Below are positions 1-11,338 of a stretch of DNA of 64,000 bases, in pieces. The first letter of the stretch is position 1; each line of letters begins with the position of its first letter. The translations under genes and the position numbers were made by a program. The stretch is from contig CALBCJ010000014.1 of NCBI GenBank assembly GCA_937926975.1, positions 76,206 through 140,205 on the forward strand, given 5' to 3'. The notes under the pieces were generated by a model. That model searched no databases. It was not told the DNA's origin and saw only the letters and a list, made by a program, of their open reading frames with translations. The DNA comes from an uncultured Propionibacteriaceae bacterium. Lineage in GTDB: Bacteria; Actinomycetota; Actinomycetes; Propionibacteriales; Propionibacteriaceae.

Positions 1-189
1 AGCGCCACCTCGGGCGGCGACTCATCCTCTGTCACGCCGCCGACCGAGTCCAAGTACACGGCCCCGTCCCAGGCGTCGCAGCCCGCTGCGCCGCCGAGCG
101 CCGAGCGCGGCGAGGACGAGGGCCTCAAGGACCCGGACTACCGCGGCGGCAGGTCGGGCGGAGACGGCAAGGGTGGCTGGTGGACCTGA
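1..189 (+). CDS. 3' end of an unidentified gene (partial)
   Basis: An open frame enters from the left edge and stops with TGA at 187-189. It gives about 62 residues rich in Ser, Pro, Ala and Gly, then a charged Asp/Glu/Lys/Gly stretch ending in Trp-Trp-Thr. This looks like the disordered, probably cytoplasmic tail of a larger protein. The codons have the strong third-position GC of the neighbouring genes, which supports it being coding. No domain is visible, so no function can be given. It lies about 100 bp upstream of mtrA on the same strand and may be the previous gene of that cluster. Confidence 0.45.
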   Translation, partial: SATSGGDSSSVTPPTESKYTAPSQASQPAAPPSAERGEDEGLKDPDYRGGRSGGDGKGGWWT

Positions 190-288
190 CCGGGCCTGTC
201 CTCGCCGTACCGCGGCCTCGGGCGCTGGCACTGTGACAGCGGCTGAAGGCAGGTTGCGGCTAGCATCGTGGCCTGGGAGGAGACGATC

Positions 289-996
289 GTGGCTGATCTG
301 AACGGGGGGCGGCGGCGCATCCTGGTGGTGGATGACGATGCATCACTCGCTGAGATGCTGCAGCTGGTGCTGCGCCAGGAGGGGTTCGAGACTGTCTGGT
401 GCGCCAGCGGGGACCGGGCCTTGGAGGAGTTCCGGGCCACCTCGCCGGACCTGGTGCTGCTGGACCTGATGCTGCCCGGAATGGACGGTGTGGCTGTCTG
501 CCGCCGGATCCGAGAGGAGTCCGGCGTCCCCATCGTGATGCTGACCGCCAAGTCGGACACGGGGGATGTGGTGGACGGCCTGGAGGCGGGGGCTGACGAC
601 TACGTACCGAAGCCGTTTAAGCCCCGCGAGCTGGTGGCTCGGATCTGGACCCGGCTGCGGCGACCCCCGGCAGAGTCGGAGAGCGAGACGATCCGGATCG
701 GCGACGTGGTCATCGACGTACCCGCCCACGAGGTCCGCCGCGGCAGCCAGATCATCGCCCTGACACCGCTGGAGTTCGACCTGCTGCTGACCCTGGCCCG
801 CCGGCCCCAGCAGGTCTTCGGTCGGGAGAAGCTGCTGGAGCAGGTCTGGGGCTACCGCCATGCCGCCGACACCAGACTGGTCAACGTCCACATCCAGCGA
901 CTACGCTCGAAAGTCGAGAAGGACCCGGAACGGCCAGAGCTGGTGGTCACCGTACGCGGAGTCGGTTACCGGGCCGGGGGGAGCTCTGCTGGCTAG
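289..996 (+). CDS. mtrA: MtrA, OmpR-family response regulator
   Basis: Response regulator of the conserved actinobacterial MtrAB system, which controls envelope and cell-division genes. The receiver domain (about residues 10-122) has the acidic cluster D15-D17, phosphoacceptor D59 in the LLDLMLPGMDG motif, and K108 in PKPF. A C-terminal winged helix (about 135-230) ends in the typical VRGVGYR motif. I chose GTG 289 because a GGAGG-type ribosome site lies just upstream (277-282). An upstream in-frame GTG at 268 would add seven residues and lacks a ribosome site. The gene is followed after 4 bp by mtrB. A possible -10 hexamer TAGCAT lies at 261-266. Identification is firm from sequence and synteny. 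Confidence 0.95.
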   Translation: MADLNGGRRRILVVDDDASLAEMLQLVLRQEGFETVWCASGDRALEEFRATSPDLVLLDLMLPGMDGVAVCRRIREESGVPIVMLTAKSDTGDVVDGLEAGADDYVPKPFKPRELVARIWTRLRRPPAESESETIRIGDVVIDVPAHEVRRGSQIIALTPLEFDLLLTLARRPQQVFGREKLLEQVWGYRHAADTRLVNVHIQRLRSKVEKDPERPELVVTVRGVGYRAGGSSAG

Positions 997-1000
997 GTTC

Positions 1001-2611
1001 ATGGGCGTCGGGCGGACGCTGCGGATCCTCCACGTCCCGGAGCGGGTCTGGTGGGGCTCTCTGCCGCTGCGGGTGGTCATGACCACCTTGTCCGGCACGA
1101 TCGTGGTCTTGCTGCTGGCTGGCTGGCTGCTGCAGCAGCAGGCCTCCGACGGGATCCAGCGGGGAAAGACCGTCTCGGCGGTGGCGGAGGCATCGACGGC
1201 GCTCGAGGCCATGGAGGAGTCTCTCCGGGAGGCATCACCAGGGCAGGCCGGGTCCAGCGACACCCTGACCCGGGTGGCCTTCTCGGCGGTCCAGCGCGGT
1301 GCTGTGGGCGGCCAGTACCACGTCGTGGTGCAGGGGCCGGTCTCTGACATCCTCACCCCAGGCCTCGACACGAGCTGCATCCCAGACCGGGTTCGCAGTG
1401 AGGTGTCGCGGGCCAGCGAGGCCGGGGACCCGTCGGTGTTTGTCACTCCGACCGCGGTCCGCTACCTCGACGGGAGCGAGACTGTGCCCGGGGTCATCGT
1501 CGGGGCGTCTGTCGGTGCCGCCAGCGCCGTCCGCTACCCGATCTACTTCGTCTTCCCCATGAAGCAGGAGGCCGAGACGCTGCAGATCCTGCAGCGTGCG
1601 GTCGTGACCACCGGGGTCGTCGTGATGCTGTCCCTGGCCCTGATCTCGTACTGGGTGGCCCGGCAGGTGATCGGGCCGGTCCGGGAGGCCCGGCTCGCAG
1701 CGGAGCGGCTGGCGTCGGGAGAGCTCACGGAGCGGATGCCGGTCCGCGGAACAGACGACCTGGCGGGCCTGGCGGTCTCCATGAACTTCATGGCCTCCGA
1801 GCTGCAGCACCGCATCCTGCAGCTGGAAGAGCTCTCGCAGCTGCAGCAGCGCTTCGTGGCGGATGTCTCCCACGAGCTGCGAACGCCGCTGACCACGGTC
1901 CGGTTGGCTGCCGACACGCTGTACGACGCCCGTGATGAGTTCGGTCCCCTGGAGCAGCGCAGTGCTGTGCTGATGCGGCGTGAGCTGGACCGGTTTGAGG
2001 CGCTGCTGGCCGACCTGCTGGAGATCAGCCGGTTCGATGCCGGGGCAGTCGACCTGGCCGCCGATGAGGTCGACCTGGCTCAGCTGGTCGCGACCGAGGT
2101 GGAGGCGCTGCGGCCGTTTGCCAGGACGAAGCAGACCACCCTGGAGCTGATCTCGCCCGGGACCGCGGTCGCGGTGGCTGACGCTCGCCGGATGGGCAGG
2201 GTGCTGCGGAACCTGCTGACCAATGCCATTGAGCACGGGGAGGGCAAGCCGGTCACCGTTGAGGTTGCCGCGAACGACAGTGCGGTCGCGATCACCGTCC
2301 GCGACCGCGGTGTCGGATTTGCCGCTGCCGATGCGCAGAACGTGTTTCACCGCTTCTGGCGAGCCGATCCGGCTCGGTCCCGCAGTGTTGGTGGCACCGG
2401 GCTCGGGCTTGCCATCTCCTTGGAGGACGTCAGGCTTCACGGTGGGTACCTGAATGCCTGGAGCCGGCCGCAGCAAGGGGCCCAGTTCCGGGTGACCCTG
2501 CCCCGACGGCAGGACTCGCCGGTCGTTCGGTCCCCGCTGCCGGTGGTCCCCCGGGAGCGGACCCAGGACTGGCTCGGCTCCGGCGAGCAACCAAGGGAGC
2601 TGCCCCAATGA
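1001..2611 (+). CDS. mtrB: MtrB, membrane sensor histidine kinase
   Basis: Partner kinase of MtrA. The 536-residue protein has a first membrane helix at about residues 22-45, an extracellular sensor region, a second membrane helix at about 200-225, and a HAMP linker. The HisKA domain follows, with phosphoacceptor H291 in DVSHELRTP. The ATP-binding domain shows the N box (NLLTNAIEHG), DRGVGF and GGTGLGLAIS. I chose ATG 1001; the frame is open further upstream inside mtrA, but those residues do not resemble a kinase N-terminus. The stop overlaps the start of lpqB (ATGA), so mtrA-mtrB-lpqB form one operon. Known role of the family: coordinating envelope homeostasis and septation. Confidence 0.95.
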   Translation: MGVGRTLRILHVPERVWWGSLPLRVVMTTLSGTIVVLLLAGWLLQQQASDGIQRGKTVSAVAEASTALEAMEESLREASPGQAGSSDTLTRVAFSAVQRGAVGGQYHVVVQGPVSDILTPGLDTSCIPDRVRSEVSRASEAGDPSVFVTPTAVRYLDGSETVPGVIVGASVGAASAVRYPIYFVFPMKQEAETLQILQRAVVTTGVVVMLSLALISYWVARQVIGPVREARLAAERLASGELTERMPVRGTDDLAGLAVSMNFMASELQHRILQLEELSQLQQRFVADVSHELRTPLTTVRLAADTLYDARDEFGPLEQRSAVLMRRELDRFEALLADLLEISRFDAGAVDLAADEVDLAQLVATEVEALRPFARTKQTTLELISPGTAVAVADARRMGRVLRNLLTNAIEHGEGKPVTVEVAANDSAVAITVRDRGVGFAAADAQNVFHRFWRADPARSRSVGGTGLGLAISLEDVRLHGGYLNAWSRPQQGAQFRVTLPRRQDSPVVRSPLPVVPRERTQDWLGSGEQPRELPQ

Positions 2612-4311
2612 CTCGACTGCTGGCCGTGCTGGGGATCGTGCTGTCACTCCTGGTGGGGTGCGCGTCACTGCCGACCGAAGGGCCAGTGGTCCGGGAAAGC
2701 CGACACTCCCGGCAGCCGGGGCCCGGCGGGGTCGCGATTGCTCCCGACCCGCCGCCGACAGGAGCGAGCGAGTCGCTGATCATTGATGGCTTCCTGCATG
2801 CCATGGCGACCTACCAGCCGGGGTACCCGGCGGCCCGGATGTACCTGACCGACGAGGCCAACCGCGACTGGCGCCCCGAGGCTGGCGTCACGGTCTATGC
2901 CGACACCACGCCACCGCGGGCGACAGCGGAGCCGGTCAGCATCGTCGGGCGGGTCGGGCTCGACGGCTCATTCACGGCCCACGATGAACGGGCCCGGTTC
3001 GACTTCCTGATCGAGCGCAACCGGGACGGGCAGCTGCGGATCGCGAACCCACCAGAGGGGATTCTGATCTCGCGCTACCTCTTCGCGACCGCCTACGTCC
3101 GCAGCGATATCTTCTTTCTCGACCCCACAGGCTCCACGCTGGTCCCTGACACCAGGTACATCGCTCGGGGGAACCGAGACGCCTCTGCTCTGGTGAGGCT
3201 GCTGCTCCAAGGGCCGTCGCAGTGGCTGGCGCCTGCCGTGACCAACGCCGAGCCCAGTCCGGCAGGCCTGACCGGACCCGTGGTCGGCTCGGGAGTGCTG
3301 ACGATCCCGCTCCAGGCCGAGCCGCAGGCGGACAGGTCCGCAGCCTTCGCTGCCCAGCTGGCCGCTACCTTGCGTCAGCTGCCCGATGTTGAGGGGTTCC
3401 AGATCACGGTCGACGGGAGGCCCGTCACCATCGACGGACAGCGCACGGACGGCATCGCGCCGCTGTCGCTGGCAGACCGGTACGACGCCCTGCACCCGCT
3501 CAGCACCCAGCTCTTCGGGATCCAGAACGACCGGCTGGTTCGAGTCTCCGAGACCCCAGACGAGGCGCCTCGTGTCGTGGACGGGCCGTTTGGAGCCCAG
3601 AGCTGGTCGGCCACCGGACTGGCCGTGAGCTCCGACGGGCTGGAGGCGGCCCTGGTGGTGGGTTCCGGCGAAGTCCGAGAGCTGCACCGGGGGCCCGTGG
3701 ACGGTGGTGCGAGCCAGCGGGTGCTCTCGGCCGCAGGACTGCTGCGGCCGCAGCTCACCCGGTCTGGGCGGCTCTGGGCGATGACCGCGTCCGGCACGAT
3801 GTCACAGGTCACGGGAGACCAGGTCGAGCAGGTTCCTGTGCACGGGCTCGCCGGGACCTCCGTGGTGGCCTTTCGGGTGTCACCCGACGGGCAGCGGATG
3901 GCGGTCCTGGTGCAGCCTGACGGGAGCCGCAGCCGGGAGCTGCGCCTGCTGCGGCTCGAGGGCGGTGGTGCCTGGGGCGGCGCCCGCCGGATCCCGCTGC
4001 TGCGAGAGTCTCGAGAGCTGACGGACCTGCTGGACCTGGGATGGAGCAGCGGCAGCACTGTCACCGTGCTGAGCGGCGACGCGCGGCCCGAGGTGGTGGA
4101 CGTGGACCTGGCCGGGGTCATGGTCCGCGACCTCGGACGGGCCGATGACTGGACCGCAGTCACGCTGACCACGAGCCCTCGCAACCCGGCTCACAAGGTG
4201 GTGGCCGACAGCACCCGCCTGTGGCTGTACCAGGGCGGCTTCCGGTGGGCGCCGCTGCGCCTGCCCACCGACAGTGCCACCGCTCTGCGGCTGCCCACCT
4301 ACCCCGGCTGA
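2608..4311 (+). CDS. lpqB: LpqB family lipoprotein, accessory to MtrAB
   Basis: A 567-residue secreted lipoprotein. It has a short signal peptide and the lipobox LVGC, so the mature protein should start at the Cys near residue 18. The N-terminal half fits a GerMN-like module (about residues 190-290). The C-terminal half has the repeated short strands of a beta-propeller (about 310-560). In other actinobacteria LpqB interacts with the extracellular part of MtrB and tunes its activity. The start overlaps the mtrB stop by 4 bp, confirming co-transcription and translational coupling. About 165 bp of non-coding GC-rich sequence follows. Confidence 0.93.
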   Translation: MTRLLAVLGIVLSLLVGCASLPTEGPVVRESRHSRQPGPGGVAIAPDPPPTGASESLIIDGFLHAMATYQPGYPAARMYLTDEANRDWRPEAGVTVYADTTPPRATAEPVSIVGRVGLDGSFTAHDERARFDFLIERNRDGQLRIANPPEGILISRYLFATAYVRSDIFFLDPTGSTLVPDTRYIARGNRDASALVRLLLQGPSQWLAPAVTNAEPSPAGLTGPVVGSGVLTIPLQAEPQADRSAAFAAQLAATLRQLPDVEGFQITVDGRPVTIDGQRTDGIAPLSLADRYDALHPLSTQLFGIQNDRLVRVSETPDEAPRVVDGPFGAQSWSATGLAVSSDGLEAALVVGSGEVRELHRGPVDGGASQRVLSAAGLLRPQLTRSGRLWAMTASGTMSQVTGDQVEQVPVHGLAGTSVVAFRVSPDGQRMAVLVQPDGSRSRELRLLRLEGGGAWGGARRIPLLRESRELTDLLDLGWSSGSTVTVLSGDARPEVVDVDLAGVMVRDLGRADDWTAVTLTTSPRNPAHKVVADSTRLWLYQGGFRWAPLRLPTDSATALRLPTYPG

Positions 4312-4478
4312 CATGCCCGCCGCAGGCTGAGACGCGCAGCGGGCTGCGGCGCCCACCCGTGGCGGCTCGTGCCCGCTGCAGCGTGGGCCCCGGGCCGGGG
4401 ACCCCGGCACAGGTCGGGTGGAGATACTGTGGTGAGCGACCAGGTTCACCCTTGCCCTACCCGACCACCACCGGAGCC

Positions 4479-4874
4479 GTGTCTGACCTTCCTGACCCCA
4501 CCGCCGTCGTCCTGAAGGGGATCGGCGCACCTCCCTCACCCGATGACGGCGTCCGGGTGCTGGTAGACCGCCTGTGGCCGCGGGGTATCTCCAAGGCCCG
4601 GGCGGCGCTGGACGAGTGGGCCAAGGACGCCACACCCTCCACCGATCTGCGTCGGGCCTTTCACTCTGGTGAGCTGGACTGGCCCCAGTTCGTGGACGCC
4701 TACCGGGAGGAGCTGCGCGGACTCCCCCAGGCCCAAGCAGCAGTGGAGCACCTGCGAGACCTGGCTCGCCAAGGGCGAGTGACCCTCCTGCTTGCCGGCC
4801 ACGACCACAACCACACGCACGCCCGCGTCCTGCGCGAAGCGGTTCTGGGTCGTCGGGACCCAGAGGTGGAGTAG
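4479..4874 (+). CDS. DUF488 family (YeaO-like) protein
   Basis: A 131-residue protein of the DUF488/YeaO group. It shows the family's VLVDRLWPRGISK motif near residues 25-40, the conserved W-x-K segment (DEWAKDATPS), and a C-terminal VTLLLAGHDHNHTHA segment. YeaO-like proteins usually read LLY(A/S)A(K/R)D there, so this end differs slightly. Function in the family is poorly known. GTG 4479 is chosen because CGGAG precedes it and the protein then starts like its relatives. A possible -10 (TACTGT) lies near 4427-4432. The gene stands alone between lpqB and the phosphoribosyltransferase. Confidence 0.8.
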   Translation: MSDLPDPTAVVLKGIGAPPSPDDGVRVLVDRLWPRGISKARAALDEWAKDATPSTDLRRAFHSGELDWPQFVDAYREELRGLPQAQAAVEHLRDLARQGRVTLLLAGHDHNHTHARVLREAVLGRRDPEVE

Positions 4875-4884
4875 GTCAGAGGAC

Positions 4885-4911
4885 TTGTCCACAGCCGCTC
4901 AGCTGTCCACA
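4885..4911 (+). promoter_or_regulatory. Two DnaA-box-like 9-mers
   Basis: TTGTCCACA at 4885-4893 and CTGTCCACA at 4903-4911 match the actinobacterial DnaA box (TTGTCCACA) at 9 and 8 positions. They are directly repeated in the 70-bp gap between two genes. Similar clusters lie at 11242-11266 and 44894-44930. Binding is not shown here. Confidence 0.35.
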
Positions 4912-4944
4912 GACTGATGCTCCTTCCAGCCCGGGCCTGTCTCC

Positions 4945-5652
4945 GTGCGCCAGGCTGGACGGGTGGGGACGTCAACCTGGTTGTCGGCGGCGGCCGACCT
5001 TGTGCTGGGCGCTACCTGTCCGGGCTGCGGCCAGCCGGGGGCGGGGGTCTGCCGTGGCTGCCGCGAAGAGCTGCGACGGCAGGCCCCGAGCCAGGAGCAG
5101 CGGGGGCTGCCCGACTGGCCCCGCGTCTGGGCCGCAGCCCGGTATGAAGGGGTGACGCGGAGCCTCATCGGAGCTCACAAGGAGCGAGGGGCCCGGTCTG
5201 GGACCGCCGCCCTGGGGGAGGCCCTGGCCAGGGCGGTCGCTGCGCTGCTGCTTGAGACCGCAGTGGTGGAAGCCACCCTGGTCCCGGTTCCGTCCCGGCC
5301 AGCCACGGTCCGCGGCCGCGGCTACGACTCGGTGCTGCTGCTGGCCCGGGCCGCTGCGGCCCATCTGCGCCGAGCCGGGGCCCGGGTCTGGGTCCGGGCT
5401 TCGCTGCACCAGGTCCGTCCAGTCGCCGACCAGGCGGGGCTGGGCACCGCTGCGCGGCTGACGAACCTCGTCGGGGCCTTGCGGGCCGACCAGCTCCGAG
5501 GGCCGGTGCTGGTGGTCGACGACGTGGTCACCACCGGTGCCACCGTGCTTGAGGCACAGCGGGCGCTGGTGGCAGCGGAGGCGCAGGTGCTGGGGGCCGC
5601 TGCTGTCGCCGCGACCAGGCTGCGCTCATCGAGCCAGGATTCACTGCGGTAA
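4945..5652 (+). CDS. ComF family amidophosphoribosyltransferase-like protein
   Basis: A 235-residue ComF/GntX-type protein. The N-terminus has four cysteines (C25, C28, C36, C39) in a CxxC...CxxC zinc-ribbon arrangement. The rest is a type I phosphoribosyltransferase fold with the PRPP-binding motif VLVVDDVVTTGATV near residues 188-201. In naturally competent bacteria ComF takes part in DNA uptake or in processing imported single strands; in most actinobacteria the role is unclear. The start may be GTG 4945 or GTG 4963; neither has a strong ribosome site and the choice changes only six residues. It is followed by hpf, a neighbour it has in many actinobacteria. Confidence 0.88.
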   Translation: MRQAGRVGTSTWLSAAADLVLGATCPGCGQPGAGVCRGCREELRRQAPSQEQRGLPDWPRVWAAARYEGVTRSLIGAHKERGARSGTAALGEALARAVAALLLETAVVEATLVPVPSRPATVRGRGYDSVLLLARAAAAHLRRAGARVWVRASLHQVRPVADQAGLGTAARLTNLVGALRADQLRGPVLVVDDVVTTGATVLEAQRALVAAEAQVLGAAAVAATRLRSSSQDSLR

Positions 5653-5815
5653 CAGAATGATGAGCGACTCGCCGACCAGCGGCGTGGCCTTGGGCGAGAG
5701 GTACTAGCCTCAGGGCATGGCGCCACCGGTCAGTCCGCTTGAGGCTGGCGGGGGTGCCTGCTGTTTCTCCGGCTCCGGGAAAGCCCCGGCGCCGGTGGGG
5801 TGATGAGGAGGAGCC

Positions 5816-6424
5816 ATGGACGTCGTCGTCACGGCACGCCGCTGCCAGATCTCGGACGCGTTCCGCGAGCAGGTAGTCCAGCGGATGCGCAGCATCGAGC
5901 GCATCCGCGACCGGATCATTCGCAGCGAAGTGAAGGTGGTGTGCTCTGACACTAGGCATCCCGACCAGGCAGTTCGAGTCGAGATCACCCTGATCGGCAA
6001 GGGTCCCGTGGTCCGGGCCGAGGCCTCCTCTGACGACAAGACCGTCGCCTTCGACCGTGCCCTGGACCGGCTGAAGACACAGCTGCGCCGGGCGGCCGAC
6101 CGCCGCAAGGTGCACCGGGGGCTTCGGGTCACCGACAGCCTCAAGGCCCCCGAGCCAGCGGCTGTGGTGGAGGCTGACGAGCCCGCGGTCGACGAGGTCC
6201 GCCAGGTGGCTGGCCTGGAGGTTCACGGCGACGGGCCGCTGGTCGTCCGGGAGAAGCACTTCCGGACCGCGCCACTGACGCTCGCCCAGGCCCTCGACGA
6301 GATGGAGCTGGTCGGTCATGACTTCTTCCTCTACGTGGACGCGGAGAACGGGCAGCCCTCGGTGGTCTACCGGCGCAAGGCGTACGACTACGGCGTGATC
6401 CACCTGGAGGTTGACCAGGCCTGA
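5816..6424 (+). CDS. hpf: Ribosome hibernation promoting factor, long form
   Basis: Long HPF (202 residues), which inactivates ribosomes by promoting 100S dimers in stationary phase or stress. The N-terminal S30AE/YfiA domain (about residues 1-105) begins MDVVVTARRCQIS. A linker of about 35 residues follows, then the C-terminal dimerisation domain (about 145-200) with the typical REKHF...PLTLAQALDEMELVGHDFFLY...VVYRRKAYDYGVI pattern. ATG 5816 has a strong GAGGAGG ribosome site. The 163-bp upstream gap is GC-rich and could hold a regulated promoter. A perfect 15-bp hairpin follows the gene. Confidence 0.95.
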   Translation: MDVVVTARRCQISDAFREQVVQRMRSIERIRDRIIRSEVKVVCSDTRHPDQAVRVEITLIGKGPVVRAEASSDDKTVAFDRALDRLKTQLRRAADRRKVHRGLRVTDSLKAPEPAAVVEADEPAVDEVRQVAGLEVHGDGPLVVREKHFRTAPLTLAQALDEMELVGHDFFLYVDAENGQPSVVYRRKAYDYGVIHLEVDQA

Positions 6425-6435
6425 GTCCGTGGCCA

Positions 6436-6468
6436 CGGCAGACCGGCCGGGGACCGGCCGGTCTGCCG
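6436..6468 (+). terminator. Rho-independent-like hairpin after hpf
   Basis: A perfect inverted repeat of 15 bp (6436-6450 pairing with 6454-6468) with a 3-nt loop starts 11 bp after the hpf stop. It lacks a clear T-run, as is common for actinobacterial terminators. Confidence 0.7.
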
Positions 6469-6483
6469 CTGCTGACCGGTCTA

Positions 6484-7713
6484 GTGGCGCTCGACGCTAG
6501 CCTTCACCTCGTGCGACACCTCAGCCTGGCCCAGGCCCGCCGGATCGCGCTGGTCGCGCAGGGCTTCGGCCGGGACCGGCCCACGCCGGTGACTGTCCGC
6601 CACCTCCAGTCCGAGGTCAACCGTCTGGCCCAGCTGCAGATCGACTCGGTGAACGTGCTCCAGCGGGCCCACTATCTTCCCTTGTACGGTCGGCTCGGAC
6701 CGTACCGGTGCGACCTGCTCGACCGGAGCTTCGGCGAGGCACCGCGGCGGCTGTTCGAGTACTGGGGCCATGCCGCCAGCCTGATCGACATCCGACTGCA
6801 GCCAGCCCTGCGGCCCCGGATGGCCCGGGCCGCCAGCGAGGCCTGGCCCGACCTGGTTCGGGTCCAGCGTGAGAACCCCGACCTGGTGGAGCAGACCTAC
6901 CAGGCCGTGGCGGCGTCACCGGCGGGCCTGACCGCTCGGCAGGTGGAGCATCCGGCAGCACCGCGAAGCCGCGGCTGGGGGTGGAGCTGGACCGCGACCA
7001 AGACCGCGCTGGAGTGGCTGTTCCGCTCCGGCCGGGTCACCTCGTCGCGGCGCACCAGCGGATTCGAGCGGGTCTACGACCTGTGGGAGCGGGTGCTGCC
7101 ACCCGATGTCGCCCAGGCCCCGGACCTGGACCCGGTCGAGGCGGACCTGACTCTGCTGCGCCGAGCGGTCCGGGCCCTCGGGATTGGCACTGAGTCCTGC
7201 TTCGCGGACTACTTCCGGATGTCGCGGGCAGCCACCCGGGCCGCCTTGGCGACCATGGTTCGGCTCGGCGAGCTGGAACCGGTTCAGGTCAGCGGCTGGT
7301 CCGACCGGGTCTACCTGGACCCCACAGCCCGGCGCCCGCGGTGGGTCCAGGGCCGGGGACTGGTCAGTCCCTTCGACTCGCTGGTCTTCGAGCGGCGCCG
7401 GCTGGCCCGTCTGTTCGGCGTCGACTACCGGATCGAGATCTACGTCCCGCAGCCGCAGCGAGTGTACGGCTACTACGTCTACCTCTTCCTGCTGGGGGAG
7501 CAGATCGTGGCCCGGGTCGACCTCAAGTCCGACCGGTCGGCGCGCCGGCTTCAGGTGCAGGCCTGGCGGGAGCCGGACGGGCCGCCGGGCCGACTCGTGG
7601 CCCGCGAGCTAGCGGCTGAGCTGAGCCTGCTCGCTGACTGGCTGAACCTGTCCACGGTCACCGTCGCAGCCCGTGGAGACCTGGCCGACGACCTAGCCGC
7701 GGCGCTGGGCTGA
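6484..7713 (+). CDS. AlkX/YcaQ-type winged-helix DNA glycosylase (HTH_42)
   Basis: A 409-residue member of the HTH_42 glycosylase superfamily, to which E. coli YcaQ (AlkX) and Streptomyces AlkZ belong; these remove alkylated bases and unhook interstrand crosslinks. The N-terminus has the LSLAQARRIALVAQGF opening. Q52-I53-D54 in the LAQLQIDSVNVLQRAHY segment matches the catalytic Q-hydrophobic-D pattern of the AlkX branch rather than the QxQ of AlkZ. Several winged-helix modules follow. The start is uncertain: GTG 6484 or GTG 6511, which would begin just before LSLAQ; neither has a ribosome site. It stands alone between hpf and secA, with no toxin biosynthesis genes nearby, so a general repair role is more likely than antibiotic self-resistance. 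Confidence 0.85.
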   Translation: MALDASLHLVRHLSLAQARRIALVAQGFGRDRPTPVTVRHLQSEVNRLAQLQIDSVNVLQRAHYLPLYGRLGPYRCDLLDRSFGEAPRRLFEYWGHAASLIDIRLQPALRPRMARAASEAWPDLVRVQRENPDLVEQTYQAVAASPAGLTARQVEHPAAPRSRGWGWSWTATKTALEWLFRSGRVTSSRRTSGFERVYDLWERVLPPDVAQAPDLDPVEADLTLLRRAVRALGIGTESCFADYFRMSRAATRAALATMVRLGELEPVQVSGWSDRVYLDPTARRPRWVQGRGLVSPFDSLVFERRRLARLFGVDYRIEIYVPQPQRVYGYYVYLFLLGEQIVARVDLKSDRSARRLQVQAWREPDGPPGRLVARELAAELSLLADWLNLSTVTVAARGDLADDLAAALG

Positions 7714-7800
7714 GCCGGTCAGCGGTGAGTCGGCAGTCCCAGCGCCACTAGGATGGTCCAGACCCCGCGCCCGGCGGGGCGAGCCTGAGGAGATTTCGGC

Positions 7801-10658
<2,858 letters not shown>

Positions 10659-10662
<4 letters not shown>

Positions 10663-11189
10663 CCGCGTGGCGGGCGACGGGTCGGGCAGGCCGGTCCCAG
10701 CGCCAGGCCTCGGGCCCGCCAGCCTCGGGGGTGGCGCTCCAGCCTCAGCGCAGCCGCAGTCGACCTCCCGGCCCGGACCAGCCGCAGCGTCACCTCGGCA
10801 GCCGACGGCCCAGACTGCTGCACCCGCAGCGATGCCAGGGTGAGTGCGGGCAGCAGACGCTCGGCCCGGGCCCGGTCCACGATGATGGTCAGCGCCTCCT
10901 CGTCGAACCAGCGCACCAGCTGGTGCGCTGGGCGGGAGCCGCGCAGCGCCTCGACCAGGACCCGGCTCAGGAGCACGGCCATCCGGCGGACCTCGACCGG
11001 CACCTCCTCGCTCGCCTCGGGGACCAGGTCCGGAGCAACTCTGGCAAAGGGGAGCAGAGGCTGGTCGGCGCAGATGGCAGGGGCGGGCCCAGCCAGGTCA
11101 GACCAGCTCCACCGGGCCAGTCCGTCATCAATGATGACTCGGCGGCAGGTGGCCAGGGTCGGGCAGTACGAGTCCACAGTCACGGTCAT
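10659..11189 (-). CDS. Rv3235/DUF6459-like conserved actinobacterial protein
   Basis: A 176-residue protein resembling the Rv3235 (DUF6459) family, commonly encoded next to secA in actinobacteria. The diagnostic part is a core with VRRMAVLLSRVLVEALRGSRP followed by AHQLVRWF, near residues 65-95. A beta-rich C-terminal half follows. The N-terminus is variable. ATG 11189 is the first start that leaves out a low-complexity Arg-rich extension. The function of the family is unknown. It converges on secA with a 4-bp stop overlap and diverges from the WS/DGAT-like gene across a 149-bp gap holding DnaA-box-like motifs. Confidence 0.75.
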
Positions 11190-11241
11190 GACGACAGCCT
11201 GTCGGCGCCGCCGACGGGCCCGCCAGACCTCTGAGCAGATC

Positions 11242-11266
11242 TGTGGACAGCTCGTGGTTGTCCACA
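11242..11266. promoter_or_regulatory. Inverted pair of DnaA-box-like 9-mers
   Basis: TGTGGACAG (11242-11250, reverse strand CTGTCCACA) and TTGTCCACA (11258-11266) face each other across 7 bp in the divergent gap between the Rv3235-like gene and the acyltransferase gene. Both match the actinobacterial DnaA box closely. Confidence 0.35.
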
Positions 11267-11325
11267 GGTCGGCTGCGCGCGGCACCGGGCCTCGTCTGGC
11301 CGAACCGGCCAGCCCACACGGTGGG

Positions 11326-11331
11326 TAGGGT
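11326..11331 (+). promoter_or_regulatory. -10 hexamer TAGGGT, leaderless promoter
   Basis: TAGGGT ends 7 nt before ATG 11339 and there is no ribosome site, so the transcript probably starts at the ATG. Confidence 0.45.
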
Positions 11332-11338
11332 GGTCGCC